The translations under genes and the position numbers were made by a program. Below, piece after piece: positions 36,086-44,706 of a stretch of 54,142 nucleotides of DNA. Each line of letters starts with the position of its first letter. Within the stretch, counting starts at the first letter, position 1. Location: NCBI GenBank assembly GCA_016929395.1, contig JAFGIX010000028.1, positions 1 through 54,142 of the forward strand. The letters run 5' to 3'. This DNA comes from Candidatus Zymogenus saltonus. Lineage in GTDB: Bacteria > Desulfobacterota > Zymogenia > Zymogenales > Zymogenaceae. The notes under the pieces were generated by a model, which had not been told where the DNA came from, did not search any database, and worked only from the letters and a program-made list of their open reading frames with translations.

Positions 36086-37127
36086 GATAGTAATCGGTGG
36101 GAGAAAGATAGGGCACAAAAACCGGTGCTTCATCATTGCGGAGGCCGGCGTCAACCACAACGGCGAGATGGCGCTGGCAGAGATGCTCATTGACGCCGCC
36201 CTCGATGCGGGGGCCGACGCCGTGAAGTTTCAGACCTTCAAGGCGGAGCGGGTCATAAGCAAGAGCGCGCCCAAGGCGGATTACCAGAAGAAGGCCACCG
36301 ACCCGAACGAGACGCAGCTGGAGATGGCCCGCCGGCTGGAGCTCTCCTTCGACAATTTTCGGGAACTCAAGGCCCTCTGCGACGGGAAGGGGATAATCTT
36401 TTTATCCTCCCCCTTCGATGAGCCGAGCGTAGATTTTCTTGACGAGATCGGCGTTCCCGCCTTCAAGGTCGCGTCTGGGGAGATCACCAACCTCCCCTTT
36501 CTTGAATATATCGCAAAAAAGGGAAAGCCGGTAATCCTCTCCACTGGGATGTCGTATCTGGGTGAGGTCGAGGAGGCGTTGAGGACAATCATGGGGGCCG
36601 GGACAAGGGAGGTTTCACTCCTTCACTGCGTTACGGACTATCCTGCGGACCCGGAAGACTCCAACCTCGCCGCTATCCAGACGATGAAGCGGGCCTTTTC
36701 GGTTCCGATCGGATACTCTGACCACACCCTGGGAACGGCGGTTACGATCGCCGCCGTCGCCCTCGGCGCGTGCATCGTCGAAAAGCATTTCACCCTCGAC
36801 AAGACCATGCCCGGCCCCGACCACACGGCGTCGCTTGAGCCCAGGGAACTCAAGGCGATGGTGGATGAAATCAGGGGCGTCGAGGGCGCGATAGGGGACG
36901 GCGTAAAGGAGCCGAGGGAAAGCGAGGAGAAAAACCGCATCGTGGGACGGCGAAGCGTCGCCGCCGCCGTGAAGATCAAGGAAGGGACGCCCATAACCCA
37001 GGGTATGCTGACGGCGCTTCGCCCCGCCGGCGGGATCTCTCCCAAACACCTTCCGTGGGTGATCGGAAAGAAGGCAAGGCATGACATAGAATCGGGAGAG
37101 ATTATAACGAAGGATATGATATACTAA
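36072..37127 (+). CDS. neuB: Nonulosonic acid synthase (NeuB/LegI family)
   Basis: A synthase of 351 residues that condenses phosphoenolpyruvate with a six-carbon amino sugar (ManNAc type or its 2,4-diacetamido analogue). The TIM-barrel part has AEAGVNHNGE, KFQTF, LSSPFDEPSVDFL, HCVTDYPA, GYSDHTLG and EKHFTLD...GPDH. A C-terminal SAF/antifreeze-like domain (about 290-351) covers the active site in the dimer. It is translationally linked to neuA by overlap. Together with NeuC and NeuA it forms the core of the pathway. Confidence 0.93.
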   Translation: MKINEIVIGGRKIGHKNRCFIIAEAGVNHNGEMALAEMLIDAALDAGADAVKFQTFKAERVISKSAPKADYQKKATDPNETQLEMARRLELSFDNFRELKALCDGKGIIFLSSPFDEPSVDFLDEIGVPAFKVASGEITNLPFLEYIAKKGKPVILSTGMSYLGEVEEALRTIMGAGTREVSLLHCVTDYPADPEDSNLAAIQTMKRAFSVPIGYSDHTLGTAVTIAAVALGACIVEKHFTLDKTMPGPDHTASLEPRELKAMVDEIRGVEGAIGDGVKEPRESEEKNRIVGRRSVAAAVKIKEGTPITQGMLTALRPAGGISPKHLPWVIGKKARHDIESGEIITKDMIY

Positions 37128-37129
37128 AC

Positions 37130-38104
37130 GTGGACGAAAAAGGAAAAAAGCCGGAAAAGAGAGTGGACGTTCTGCCGTACCGTCCGGGAGACGAAAAGAA
37201 TATCCTCTCCCTTTTCAGAGAGGCCTTCGGCAAGGAGATGGCCCCGGAATACTGGCGCTGGCGATTTGTGGAAAATCCCGTCGGCGAGATCATGATAAAC
37301 CTGGCATGGGACGGCGATCTTCTCGCCAGCCACTATCCGGTGTCTCCGGTTAAGATCTCGCTCTTCGGGAAGGAGTATCTCACGGGGCTTTCCCTGACCA
37401 CCATGACCCACCCCGCCTATCGGGGACAAGGGCTCTTCTCCGCCCTCGCCGACGATCTCTACGGCCGGATGGCGAAAAAGGAGATGGTGATGGCATGGGG
37501 CTTTCCGAACAGCCTTATACATCGATCCCGGGTGCGGGAACTGTCGTGGGTCGATATCTATGAAGTGCCGACCTTTCAGAAAGACCTGGCGGATAAAAGG
37601 CCGGTTCCGGAGCCGTCCGACGCCGTAAGGCGGCTCAACGGTTTCGACGAGGGGTTTGACGCCCTGTGGGAGCGGGTCAAAGGCGGACATGCCGTCATCG
37701 CAAAGAGGGACAAAACCGCCCTTGATTGGCGATTCTCAAGAAATCCGGTAAACGACTACACCGTCTTCGGCTGTTACGAAAAGGAGACGCTCAGGGGATA
37801 CGCGGTCTCGAAGGTCTTCTCCGACTGCGTTGACCTCGTCGATATCCTCTGCGAGGATGACGATGTGGGAATGGAGCTCGTCTTCGCCGTCGTCGGGTGG
37901 GCGGGGTCGAAAAATGCAAAGAAAATAAACACCTGGCTCAACGTCAATCTCCCCCTCCACCGGGAGCTGGAAAAGTACGGATTTGTAAACGGCGGGCCGA
38001 TTACCTATCTGGGCGGAAGGCTGCTTCTCCCCGTCTGCGATACGAAGGATATCTACGATTACAGGAACTGGTACATAACCATGGGTGATTCCGATGTCTA
38101 CTGA
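37130..38104 (+). CDS. GNAT-family N-acetyltransferase
   Basis: A GNAT-like protein of 324 residues starting at a GTG two bases after the neuB stop. The acetyl-CoA site is visible as MTHPAYRGQGLFSAL (about 87-101). The length suggests two GNAT-like halves; the second half (about 170-300) is less conserved. Co-expression with neuB and neuC suggests that it N-acylates an amino group of the nonulosonic acid or a precursor, which would give a substituted variant of the sugar. The specific acyl group and position are unknown. Confidence 0.75.
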   Translation: MDEKGKKPEKRVDVLPYRPGDEKNILSLFREAFGKEMAPEYWRWRFVENPVGEIMINLAWDGDLLASHYPVSPVKISLFGKEYLTGLSLTTMTHPAYRGQGLFSALADDLYGRMAKKEMVMAWGFPNSLIHRSRVRELSWVDIYEVPTFQKDLADKRPVPEPSDAVRRLNGFDEGFDALWERVKGGHAVIAKRDKTALDWRFSRNPVNDYTVFGCYEKETLRGYAVSKVFSDCVDLVDILCEDDDVGMELVFAVVGWAGSKNAKKINTWLNVNLPLHRELEKYGFVNGGPITYLGGRLLLPVCDTKDIYDYRNWYITMGDSDVY

Positions 38105-39275
38105 AAGGGCGAAAAAAAAGAGGAGGGTGCTGTTCGTCACGGCCATCCGCTCGGAATACGACATCCTCTATTCCGTCATGCGGGCCGTAGACGAACGTCC
38201 CGAGACCGAAACAAACCTGGTCGTTACGGGGGCGCACCTCTCCGAGCTATACGGAAACACCGCCGACCTGGTCGAGTTGGATGGATTCGAGGTGGTGGGG
38301 CGATTTGAAACGCTCCTCAATTCCGACAGCGCGGCGGGCAGGGTGAAGTCCCTTGCCATCGAGATCATGGGCCTTGTGGACGTTCTTGACCGGGCAAGGC
38401 CCGACATCGTCATCGCCATGGGGGACAGGGAAGACGCCCTGGCCGTGGCGACTACGGCGGCCTACATGAGCATTCCCGTCGCCCACATCGGCGGGGGCGA
38501 TCATGCCGACGACGGGAATATCGACAACTCAATAAGACACGCGGTAACAAAACTTTCCCACCTCCATTTCGCCACAACCGAGAGGAGCGCCAAGAAAATA
38601 CTCGATATGGGCGAAGAGGAGTGGCGGGTCAACGTTGTGGGGGCGCCGGGCCTCGACCGCCTCCTGACCACGAAAGACCTCTCGAAAAAAGAGATAGGGG
38701 ATTATCTTGAATTTGATATCGAGAGCGACAGGCTTCTTGTGGTGATCCAGCATTCCATCAGCGTCGAGATAGAAGAGGCGGGGATGCAGATGCAAAAAAC
38801 ACTGGAGGCGGTTTCTGGGCTGGAAATCCCGACGCTGGTCGGCTATCCCAACTCGGATGCCGGGAGCCACCGGATCATCGATGTCATAAACGACTTTGCC
38901 CGGCGGCATCCGTTCATAAGACCGTATAAAGGGCTCCCGAGGAATATCTTCGTCAACATTCTCCGCCATGCCGACGTACTGGTGGGAAACTCCAGCGCCG
39001 GCATCATCGAGGCGCCCCTCCTGAAGCTTCCGGTTATAAATATCGGCGCCCGGCAGAGAAACCGGGAACATGCGGAAAACGTCATATTCGTCGATTTCGA
39101 TCTCTCCGAAATAAGGGAGGCCCTCAACAGGGCCCTTTCCGACAAGGACTTTCTCGACCGGGTCTCCCGCTGCGAGAACCCCTACGGCGACGGACATGCC
39201 GGTGAAAAGATAGCGAAAGTCCTTGCGGAGACGAAGATCGACCGGAGGCTTATCGAAAAGAAGATAACCTATTAG
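38094..39275 (+). CDS. neuC: Hydrolysing NDP-HexNAc 2-epimerase (NeuC/LegG family)
   Basis: A GT-B fold enzyme of about 393 residues that both epimerises and hydrolyses a nucleotide N-acetylhexosamine to give the ManNAc-type substrate of NeuB. Features include FVTAIRSEYDIL at the N-terminus, AMGDREDALAVA, HIGGGDHADDGNIDNSIRHA and the C-terminal GNSSAGIIEAP. ATG 38094 is preferred; it overlaps the GNAT stop by 11 bases, and a GTG nine bases upstream is possible. NeuC uses UDP-GlcNAc, while LegG uses a 2,4-diacetamido sugar nucleotide; the neighbours favour the latter. Confidence 0.9.
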   Translation: MSTERAKKKRRVLFVTAIRSEYDILYSVMRAVDERPETETNLVVTGAHLSELYGNTADLVELDGFEVVGRFETLLNSDSAAGRVKSLAIEIMGLVDVLDRARPDIVIAMGDREDALAVATTAAYMSIPVAHIGGGDHADDGNIDNSIRHAVTKLSHLHFATTERSAKKILDMGEEEWRVNVVGAPGLDRLLTTKDLSKKEIGDYLEFDIESDRLLVVIQHSISVEIEEAGMQMQKTLEAVSGLEIPTLVGYPNSDAGSHRIIDVINDFARRHPFIRPYKGLPRNIFVNILRHADVLVGNSSAGIIEAPLLKLPVINIGARQRNREHAENVIFVDFDLSEIREALNRALSDKDFLDRVSRCENPYGDGHAGEKIAKVLAETKIDRRLIEKKITY

Positions 39276-39284
39276 GAATAATAT

Positions 39285-39953
39285 ATGCGCGTACTTGTAA
39301 TTTGCGCCCATCCGGACGAAGAGACCCTGGGTGTCGGCGGAACGCTTCTAAAGCATCGCTCCCAGCGAGACGAGCTCTACTGGATAATCGTCACGAGGGC
39401 CCACCAGCCGAAATGGTCAGAGAAGGTCATCGAAGAAAAGGACGCGGAGATAGAGAGGGTCGCCGAAGCCTACGGGATAAAAAAGTATTTTCCCCTCAAG
39501 TTTCCTGCGGCGCTCCTGGACGGCGTACCCTTCGACGAGATCATCAAAAAGATCGACGACGTTGTCGCCGCGGTAAAACCGGACGTTGTCTATGTCGTCA
39601 ACGGGGGCGATATCCACACCGACCATCATGCGGTGTTTCGGGCGGTGCTCTCCGTCCTCAAGCCCTTTCGCCTGAAAGATCTCGGCGTCAAAAGGGTGCT
39701 GACCTTCGAGTCCCTCTCCTCCACCGAAGCAAGCCCCCATGTCATCGCAGGGGCGTTTTCGCCAACCGTATTTATCGATATTACCGGGTATATCGACAAA
39801 AAGATCGAAATAATGGAGTATTACAAAACCGAGTCACAAGAAGACCCCCTTCCCCGGGGCCCGGGAGCCATTCGGGCGCTGGCGAGATTTCGCGGGGCGA
39901 CGATCGGTGTTGACTATGCAGAGGCATTTATGTTATTGTATACCATTGGATAA
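39285..39953 (+). CDS. PIG-L/LmbE-family deacetylase
   Basis: A Zn-dependent deacetylase of 222 residues. The metal site AHPDEETLG is at residues 8-16 and a second His pair is in GGDIHTDHHAVF. AGGAAT lies just before the ATG. In nonulosonate clusters such enzymes remove an N-acetyl group from an amino sugar or from the finished sugar, allowing re-acylation by a partner such as the GNAT two genes upstream. That pairing is inference. Confidence 0.88.
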   Translation: MRVLVICAHPDEETLGVGGTLLKHRSQRDELYWIIVTRAHQPKWSEKVIEEKDAEIERVAEAYGIKKYFPLKFPAALLDGVPFDEIIKKIDDVVAAVKPDVVYVVNGGDIHTDHHAVFRAVLSVLKPFRLKDLGVKRVLTFESLSSTEASPHVIAGAFSPTVFIDITGYIDKKIEIMEYYKTESQEDPLPRGPGAIRALARFRGATIGVDYAEAFMLLYTIG

Positions 39954-40006
39954 AATCCTTTTCATTTGATCGTATTTTTAAGGTTTCAGGGTATACAAAA
40001 CCAAGC

Positions 40007-41080
40007 ATGTCCACGCTGACCGATTTTTTAGTCACTCCCGAAAAAAGCATCCGGGAGGCGATTTCCAAGATAGATAGAAATACAAAAGGGATTGTCTTAA
40101 TCGTAGACGACTCCGCCCATCTCATTGGCACCATCACCGATGGGGATATTCGCCGGGCTATACTCTCGGGATATGATCTCTCCAGTCCGGTCTCTTTGCT
40201 CCTGAAGGAGCGGGAAAGCTCCCCATATCCCAAGCCCGTTACCGCACAGGTCGATACGGTAAAATCAGAACTCCTTGCCCTGATGAATACCCACGGAATT
40301 CGGCAGGTTCCCCTTCTGGACGAGGACGGGCACGTCGTCGACATCGCTTTTCTGACCGATATTGTAAAGGAATACGAGCTTCCCCTCTCCGCCCTCGTCA
40401 TGGCGGGAGGATTCGGGAAAAGGCTTCACCCGTTGACGGAAAAGGTCCCCAAGCCGATGCTCCCCGTGGGAGACCGGCCGATACTGGAGCTTATAATAGA
40501 GCAGCTTAAAAACTCGGGCATTCACCGCGTCAACCTTGCCGTGTACTACAAGGGCGATATGATAGAAGAGCACTTCGGCAGCGGCGAGGACTTCGGCGTC
40601 GAGATAGATTACATAAAGGAGGAGGAGCCTCTGGGCACCGCCGGGGCACTGGGTTTTTTAGATTCTACCGATGAGCCGGTCCTCATCATCAACGGCGATA
40701 TCCTCACCAAGATAGACTTTAGGTCGATGCTGAGATTTCATAAGGAGCAAAGGTCGGAGCTTACCGTGGCGGTAAGCAAATACGATTATCGGGTTCCCTA
40801 CGGCGTTCTGGAATGCGACGGGCCCAAAATAAAACAGATTTTGGAAAAGCCCCTCTACAGCTTCTTCGTCAACGCGGGGATATATCTCCTCCAGTCGTCG
40901 GTCGTGCAGTATATCCCCAGGGGAAAACATTTCGACATGACCGACCTTATCGAGATATTGATACAGAAGAAGCACACGGTCGTCAGCTTCCCTATAGTGG
41001 AGTACTGGCTGGACATAGGGCAGCCCGATGACTACAAAAGGGCGCAACGGGATATAAAAAAGGAGAAAAAAGGGCGATGA
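40007..41080 (+). CDS. CBS-domain sugar-1-phosphate nucleotidyltransferase (PtmE-like)
   Basis: A protein of 357 residues with an N-terminal pair of CBS domains (about 5-120; GTITDGDIRRAIL and IRQVPLLDEDG) fused to a nucleotidyltransferase (about 125-350; LVMAGGFGKRLHPLTEKVPKPMLPVGDRPI). This architecture matches the PtmE guanylyltransferase of the Campylobacter legionaminic acid pathway, which makes a GDP-amino sugar so the pathway is kept apart from UDP-GlcNAc use. It overlaps the next gene by four bases (ATGA). The nucleotide used here is inferred from the family, not visible. Confidence 0.87.
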   Translation: MSTLTDFLVTPEKSIREAISKIDRNTKGIVLIVDDSAHLIGTITDGDIRRAILSGYDLSSPVSLLLKERESSPYPKPVTAQVDTVKSELLALMNTHGIRQVPLLDEDGHVVDIAFLTDIVKEYELPLSALVMAGGFGKRLHPLTEKVPKPMLPVGDRPILELIIEQLKNSGIHRVNLAVYYKGDMIEEHFGSGEDFGVEIDYIKEEEPLGTAGALGFLDSTDEPVLIINGDILTKIDFRSMLRFHKEQRSELTVAVSKYDYRVPYGVLECDGPKIKQILEKPLYSFFVNAGIYLLQSSVVQYIPRGKHFDMTDLIEILIQKKHTVVSFPIVEYWLDIGQPDDYKRAQRDIKKEKKGR

Positions 41081-42045
41081 ACATTCTTGTTACCGGAGGG
41101 GCGGGTTATGTCGGCTCGACGCTGGTGCCGCTTCTCCTCTTTTCAGGCCATCGGGTGAGGGTTCTGGACCTGCTGCAGCACGGGGGCGATTCCCTGCTGG
41201 GGGTCTGGTCGCATCCCGGTTTTGAATTTCTTTACGGAGACATTTGCGACGGCAAAATCATCGAGCGGGGCCTCTCGGGCATGGACGCGGTTGTTCACCT
41301 GGCGGCCATTGTGGGCGATCCCGCCTGCGCTCGAAAAAAAGAGCTTGCAAAAGCGATCAATATCGACGCCTCTCTCTCCCTTATAGATGCCGCAAATGAG
41401 GGAGAAATATCCCGCTTTATATTCGCGTCAACCTGCAGCAACTACGGCAAGATGAAAGACCCAAATCGGCTGGTTGATGAAACTTCTGAGCTTTCCCCTG
41501 TCTCCCTCTACGCGGAAACCAAGGTCGCCATCGAGAAGGCATTGCTTGACTCAGCCGATTCTAACGGTTTTTGCCCCGTCCTGCTTCGGCTCGCCACCGT
41601 TTTCGGCGTCTCTCCCAGGATGCGCTTCGATCTCACCGTAAACGAATTTGCCATGGAAATGTACGTCAAAAAACACCTCGTGGTGTACGGGGAACAATTC
41701 TGGCGGCCCTACATTCACGTCAGGGATGCGGCCCGGGCCATCCTCTCCGTCTTAAAATCGGGCGAGGAAAAGGTCAAGGGGGAGGTATTTAACGTGGGAT
41801 CCTCCGGGGAAAATTACCAGAAACAGCAGCTGGTGGAGCTGATACTTCCATATGCCCCCGACGCCATTGTGGAATATGTCCACAAGGATGAAGACCCCCG
41901 GGATTACCGGGTCTCTTTCGAGAAGATAAAAAACCGGCTTGGATTCACCGTGGAGCATACTGTAAAAGACGGCATAGAGGAGATAATCGGTCTCGCAAAA
42001 GATAATATCATCAAAGATTATCTAAGGGAAGAATACAGAAACTGA
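41077..42045 (+). CDS. NAD-dependent sugar epimerase/dehydratase (extended SDR)
   Basis: An extended SDR of 322 residues acting on a nucleotide sugar. It has TGGAGYVG for NAD binding, HLAAIVGDP, the catalytic region FASTCSNYG and SLYAETK (Tyr-x3-Lys), and a C-terminal substrate domain. It lies exactly where a pathway 4,6-dehydratase (LegB) would be expected, between the nucleotidyltransferase and the LegC-like aminotransferase. However, it does not show the usual LegB N-terminus and resembles epimerases or reductases of the WcaG type at least as well. Its reaction is therefore open. Confidence 0.85.
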   Translation: MNILVTGGAGYVGSTLVPLLLFSGHRVRVLDLLQHGGDSLLGVWSHPGFEFLYGDICDGKIIERGLSGMDAVVHLAAIVGDPACARKKELAKAINIDASLSLIDAANEGEISRFIFASTCSNYGKMKDPNRLVDETSELSPVSLYAETKVAIEKALLDSADSNGFCPVLLRLATVFGVSPRMRFDLTVNEFAMEMYVKKHLVVYGEQFWRPYIHVRDAARAILSVLKSGEEKVKGEVFNVGSSGENYQKQQLVELILPYAPDAIVEYVHKDEDPRDYRVSFEKIKNRLGFTVEHTVKDGIEEIIGLAKDNIIKDYLREEYRN

Positions 42046-42046
42046 G

Positions 42047-43240
42047 ATGAAAGGATTATTTGGAAGAAAAAGGGGAAAAGACGATTTCATCCCGCTGTGC
42101 ATCCCGGAGATGGGCGGGAATGAATGGAAGTACCTGAAGGAGTGCCTCGACACGAATTTCGTCTCGTCGGTCGGCCCGTTTGTGGACCGTTTTGAAGAGG
42201 CGGTGGCGCGATACGTCAAAAGAAAATACGCCGTAGCCACCGTAAACGGAACGGCCGCCCTCCACATATCTCTTCTGGTCTCCGGTATTGTGCCGGATGA
42301 CGAGGTCCTGGTTTCGACCCTAACCTTTATAGCCCCCGTAAACGCCGTCCGGTACGTGGGGGCCTTTCCGGTTTTTATCGACGCCGAAAAGGACTTCTGG
42401 CAGATGGACACCCGGAAGGTCATCGACTTCATAGAAAAAAGGTGCGCCTACAGAAAGGGGGCGCTGATAAACGTGGAGACCGGGAGGACGGTTCGGGCCA
42501 TAATGCCGGTTCATATCCTCGGCCACCCGGTGGATATGGACCCCATTTTGGAAATTGCCGAAAAGTACAACCTGATCGTGATCGAGGACGCCACGGAGTC
42601 TCTGGGCGCACAATACAAGGGGAAGATGACCGGGTCACTGGGGGAGATAGCCTGCTTCAGCTTCAATGGCAACAAGATCATCACCACAGGCGGGGGTGGG
42701 ATGATCGTTACCGACAACGAAAAGTTGGCCCGCAGGGCAAAGTACCTGACCACCCAGGCGAAAGACGACCCGGTCGAGTACATCCACAACGAGATCGGCT
42801 ATAATTTCAGGCTCACCAATATCCAGGCGGCCCTGGGGTGCGCCCAGATGGAGCGGCTCGACCGGTATATTGAAAAGAAAAAATATATCGCCGATATTTA
42901 TACCGGGGCGTTAAAGGATCTCCCCGGGATCACTCCCCTCGGCGAGGCGGACTGGGCATGGAGCATCTTCTGGATGTACACGATCCTCCTCGACGAAGGC
43001 GCCTTCGGAATCGACAGCAGAACGCTTCTAAATCGATTGGCAAAAAAGAACATACAGACGCGACCGCTCTGGCAGCCCATTCACCTTTCGCCTGCGCACC
43101 GGGGAGCCACAGCTTCAGACTGTTCGGTATCTGAATATCTTTACAAAACCGGCCTGACGCTCCCCTGTTCAGTGGCGATTACCGATTCCGAGATCGAAAG
43201 GGTCATCGATCAGATACAATCCCATCACCGCAATAAATAG
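42047..43240 (+). CDS. legC: LegC-type PLP aminotransferase
   Basis: An aminotransferase of 397 residues that places the 4-amino group on a 4-keto-6-deoxy sugar nucleotide. The N-terminal block IPEMGGNEWKYLKECLDTNF, then VSSVGPFVDRFE and ATVNGTAALHI, is the typical opening of the LegC group and differs from the DegT enzyme at 6.7 kb. The PLP-binding Lys is in CFSFNGNKIITTGGGGM. It starts one base after the SDR stop. Its presence is the main reason to favour a legionaminic-type (5,7-diamino) sugar over sialic acid. Confidence 0.88.
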   Translation: MKGLFGRKRGKDDFIPLCIPEMGGNEWKYLKECLDTNFVSSVGPFVDRFEEAVARYVKRKYAVATVNGTAALHISLLVSGIVPDDEVLVSTLTFIAPVNAVRYVGAFPVFIDAEKDFWQMDTRKVIDFIEKRCAYRKGALINVETGRTVRAIMPVHILGHPVDMDPILEIAEKYNLIVIEDATESLGAQYKGKMTGSLGEIACFSFNGNKIITTGGGGMIVTDNEKLARRAKYLTTQAKDDPVEYIHNEIGYNFRLTNIQAALGCAQMERLDRYIEKKKYIADIYTGALKDLPGITPLGEADWAWSIFWMYTILLDEGAFGIDSRTLLNRLAKKNIQTRPLWQPIHLSPAHRGATASDCSVSEYLYKTGLTLPCSVAITDSEIERVIDQIQSHHRNK

Positions 43241-43256
43241 CAGACAAAAAAACAGA

Positions 43257-44669
43257 ATGACCAAGAAACATATCCTCTTTATACCTTTCGACGCCATTGC
43301 CCTTCAGGAGATGATGCCTACGGCAAAAAAGATTCTCGCCGACAGCAATTATGTGCCCCTCTTCTATCTGTGCTGGTCGATATTTCCGATGGAGGTACAA
43401 TTTTTTAAAGAGGAGCATTTTAGGCAGCTTGACGAGGCGGGTATGGAGATCTATGACAGGGAATCGACCATGCCCAGGTACCGGCAGATAAAAGAGACTC
43501 TCTACATTACCATAAAGCGCGCCATTCGAGACAAGATCATGCCGACCACCATCTGGGGGATAATGGCGAATACGAAAAAATTTTTGCAGATGCAAAACAG
43601 GATAAAAAAATTGTTCAATGAGAAGGATGTCGCGGCCGTCGTGCTGATCTCCGACAGGGTCTTGGGATGGGAGGCGGTGGCGGTAAAGCTTGCAAACAAG
43701 CGAAGAATCCCTACGTTCATTGTTCCCTTTTCCCTCTATTCTCCACGGGGGGATGTCAAGAACCGGATGATCAAGGAAAATTTTGAACAGTTTTTCGTCG
43801 GCCGCTCCTTCCAAAAAATAGTCTCTAAAATACTATTCCCCCGGATAATCCATAACTATGAGGGGAGGGATATTTTCTTTTTTCCCTTTCAGGCGGCCGT
43901 TTCGGGGTGGGTACTGGGCCTTTTGCCTGAAAATCCCTGGACCATCGGCGGGGGGCGGGCATCCCGGATGGCGGTGGAAAACGAATTTTTCCGAAACATC
44001 CTTATCGAACAGGGAGTCACCCCATCGAAAATGGTTGTTACAGGGAAGCCCTCTTCAGATTATATATATGAAACGCTAAAACAAGGAGACCCGGACGTAA
44101 TCCGGGGGGAGCTGGGGATTGCCGGCGATAAAAAAATACTCCTTTGCGCCGTCCCACAACTCGCCGAGCATGAGCTAACCTCCTGGGAGAGACACTGGTG
44201 GGAGATCGAATTTCTGCTCTACACGTTTTCCAAACTCCCCAACGTCGCCACGGTGCTGAGTCTCCACCCCAGAAGCCATCCACCCGACTACACGCCCGTG
44301 GCCGAACGGTACGGCGCCGTTATCGCAAGGAGGCGTATTTATGAGCTGTTGCCCATCTCTGACGTTTTTGTCGCCACCTATTCCACGACTGTGATGTTTG
44401 CTGTGGGGATGGCAAAGCCCACCGTGGTCGTGGACTTTTACGGCCTCGATCACGATATTTATAACAGGGCCCCCGGCGTTATGATAGTCAATCGCAGGGA
44501 TCAACTGGGACCTTCCCTCAAAAAGCTTTTTATGGACGATATCTATTACGATTCTCTGGCCGCTTCTCAGAAAAAGTCAGCCGGTCAATGGCTCGTCCTC
44601 GACGGAAAATGCACCGAGCGGGTGGTCGGAGAGATCTATGCCCTTATAGAAGATCGATTTACGACATAG
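43257..44669 (+). CDS. GT-B-like protein, possible nonulosonate transferase, paralogue 1
   Basis: A protein of 470 residues that I cannot place in a named family. It begins HILFIPFDAIALQEMMPTA. The C-terminal half resembles a GT-B nucleotide-binding domain: VVTGKPSSDYIYE, LLCAVPQLAEHE, VLSLHPRSHPPDY with a His-Pro motif, and YELLPISDVFVATYSTTVMF with a Ser/Thr motif. His-Pro and Ser/Thr motifs in this order are also known from bacterial sialyltransferases and CDP-glycerol-type transferases. No membrane helix is obvious. A tandem paralogue follows. The cluster makes CMP-nonulosonate, so this is a candidate transferase; this is inference. Confidence 0.65.
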   Translation: MTKKHILFIPFDAIALQEMMPTAKKILADSNYVPLFYLCWSIFPMEVQFFKEEHFRQLDEAGMEIYDRESTMPRYRQIKETLYITIKRAIRDKIMPTTIWGIMANTKKFLQMQNRIKKLFNEKDVAAVVLISDRVLGWEAVAVKLANKRRIPTFIVPFSLYSPRGDVKNRMIKENFEQFFVGRSFQKIVSKILFPRIIHNYEGRDIFFFPFQAAVSGWVLGLLPENPWTIGGGRASRMAVENEFFRNILIEQGVTPSKMVVTGKPSSDYIYETLKQGDPDVIRGELGIAGDKKILLCAVPQLAEHELTSWERHWWEIEFLLYTFSKLPNVATVLSLHPRSHPPDYTPVAERYGAVIARRRIYELLPISDVFVATYSTTVMFAVGMAKPTVVVDFYGLDHDIYNRAPGVMIVNRRDQLGPSLKKLFMDDIYYDSLAASQKKSAGQWLVLDGKCTERVVGEIYALIEDRFTT

Positions 44670-44706
44670 TCTGTTAAAAAATATAGAAATACTATATTCA
44701 GATGAT

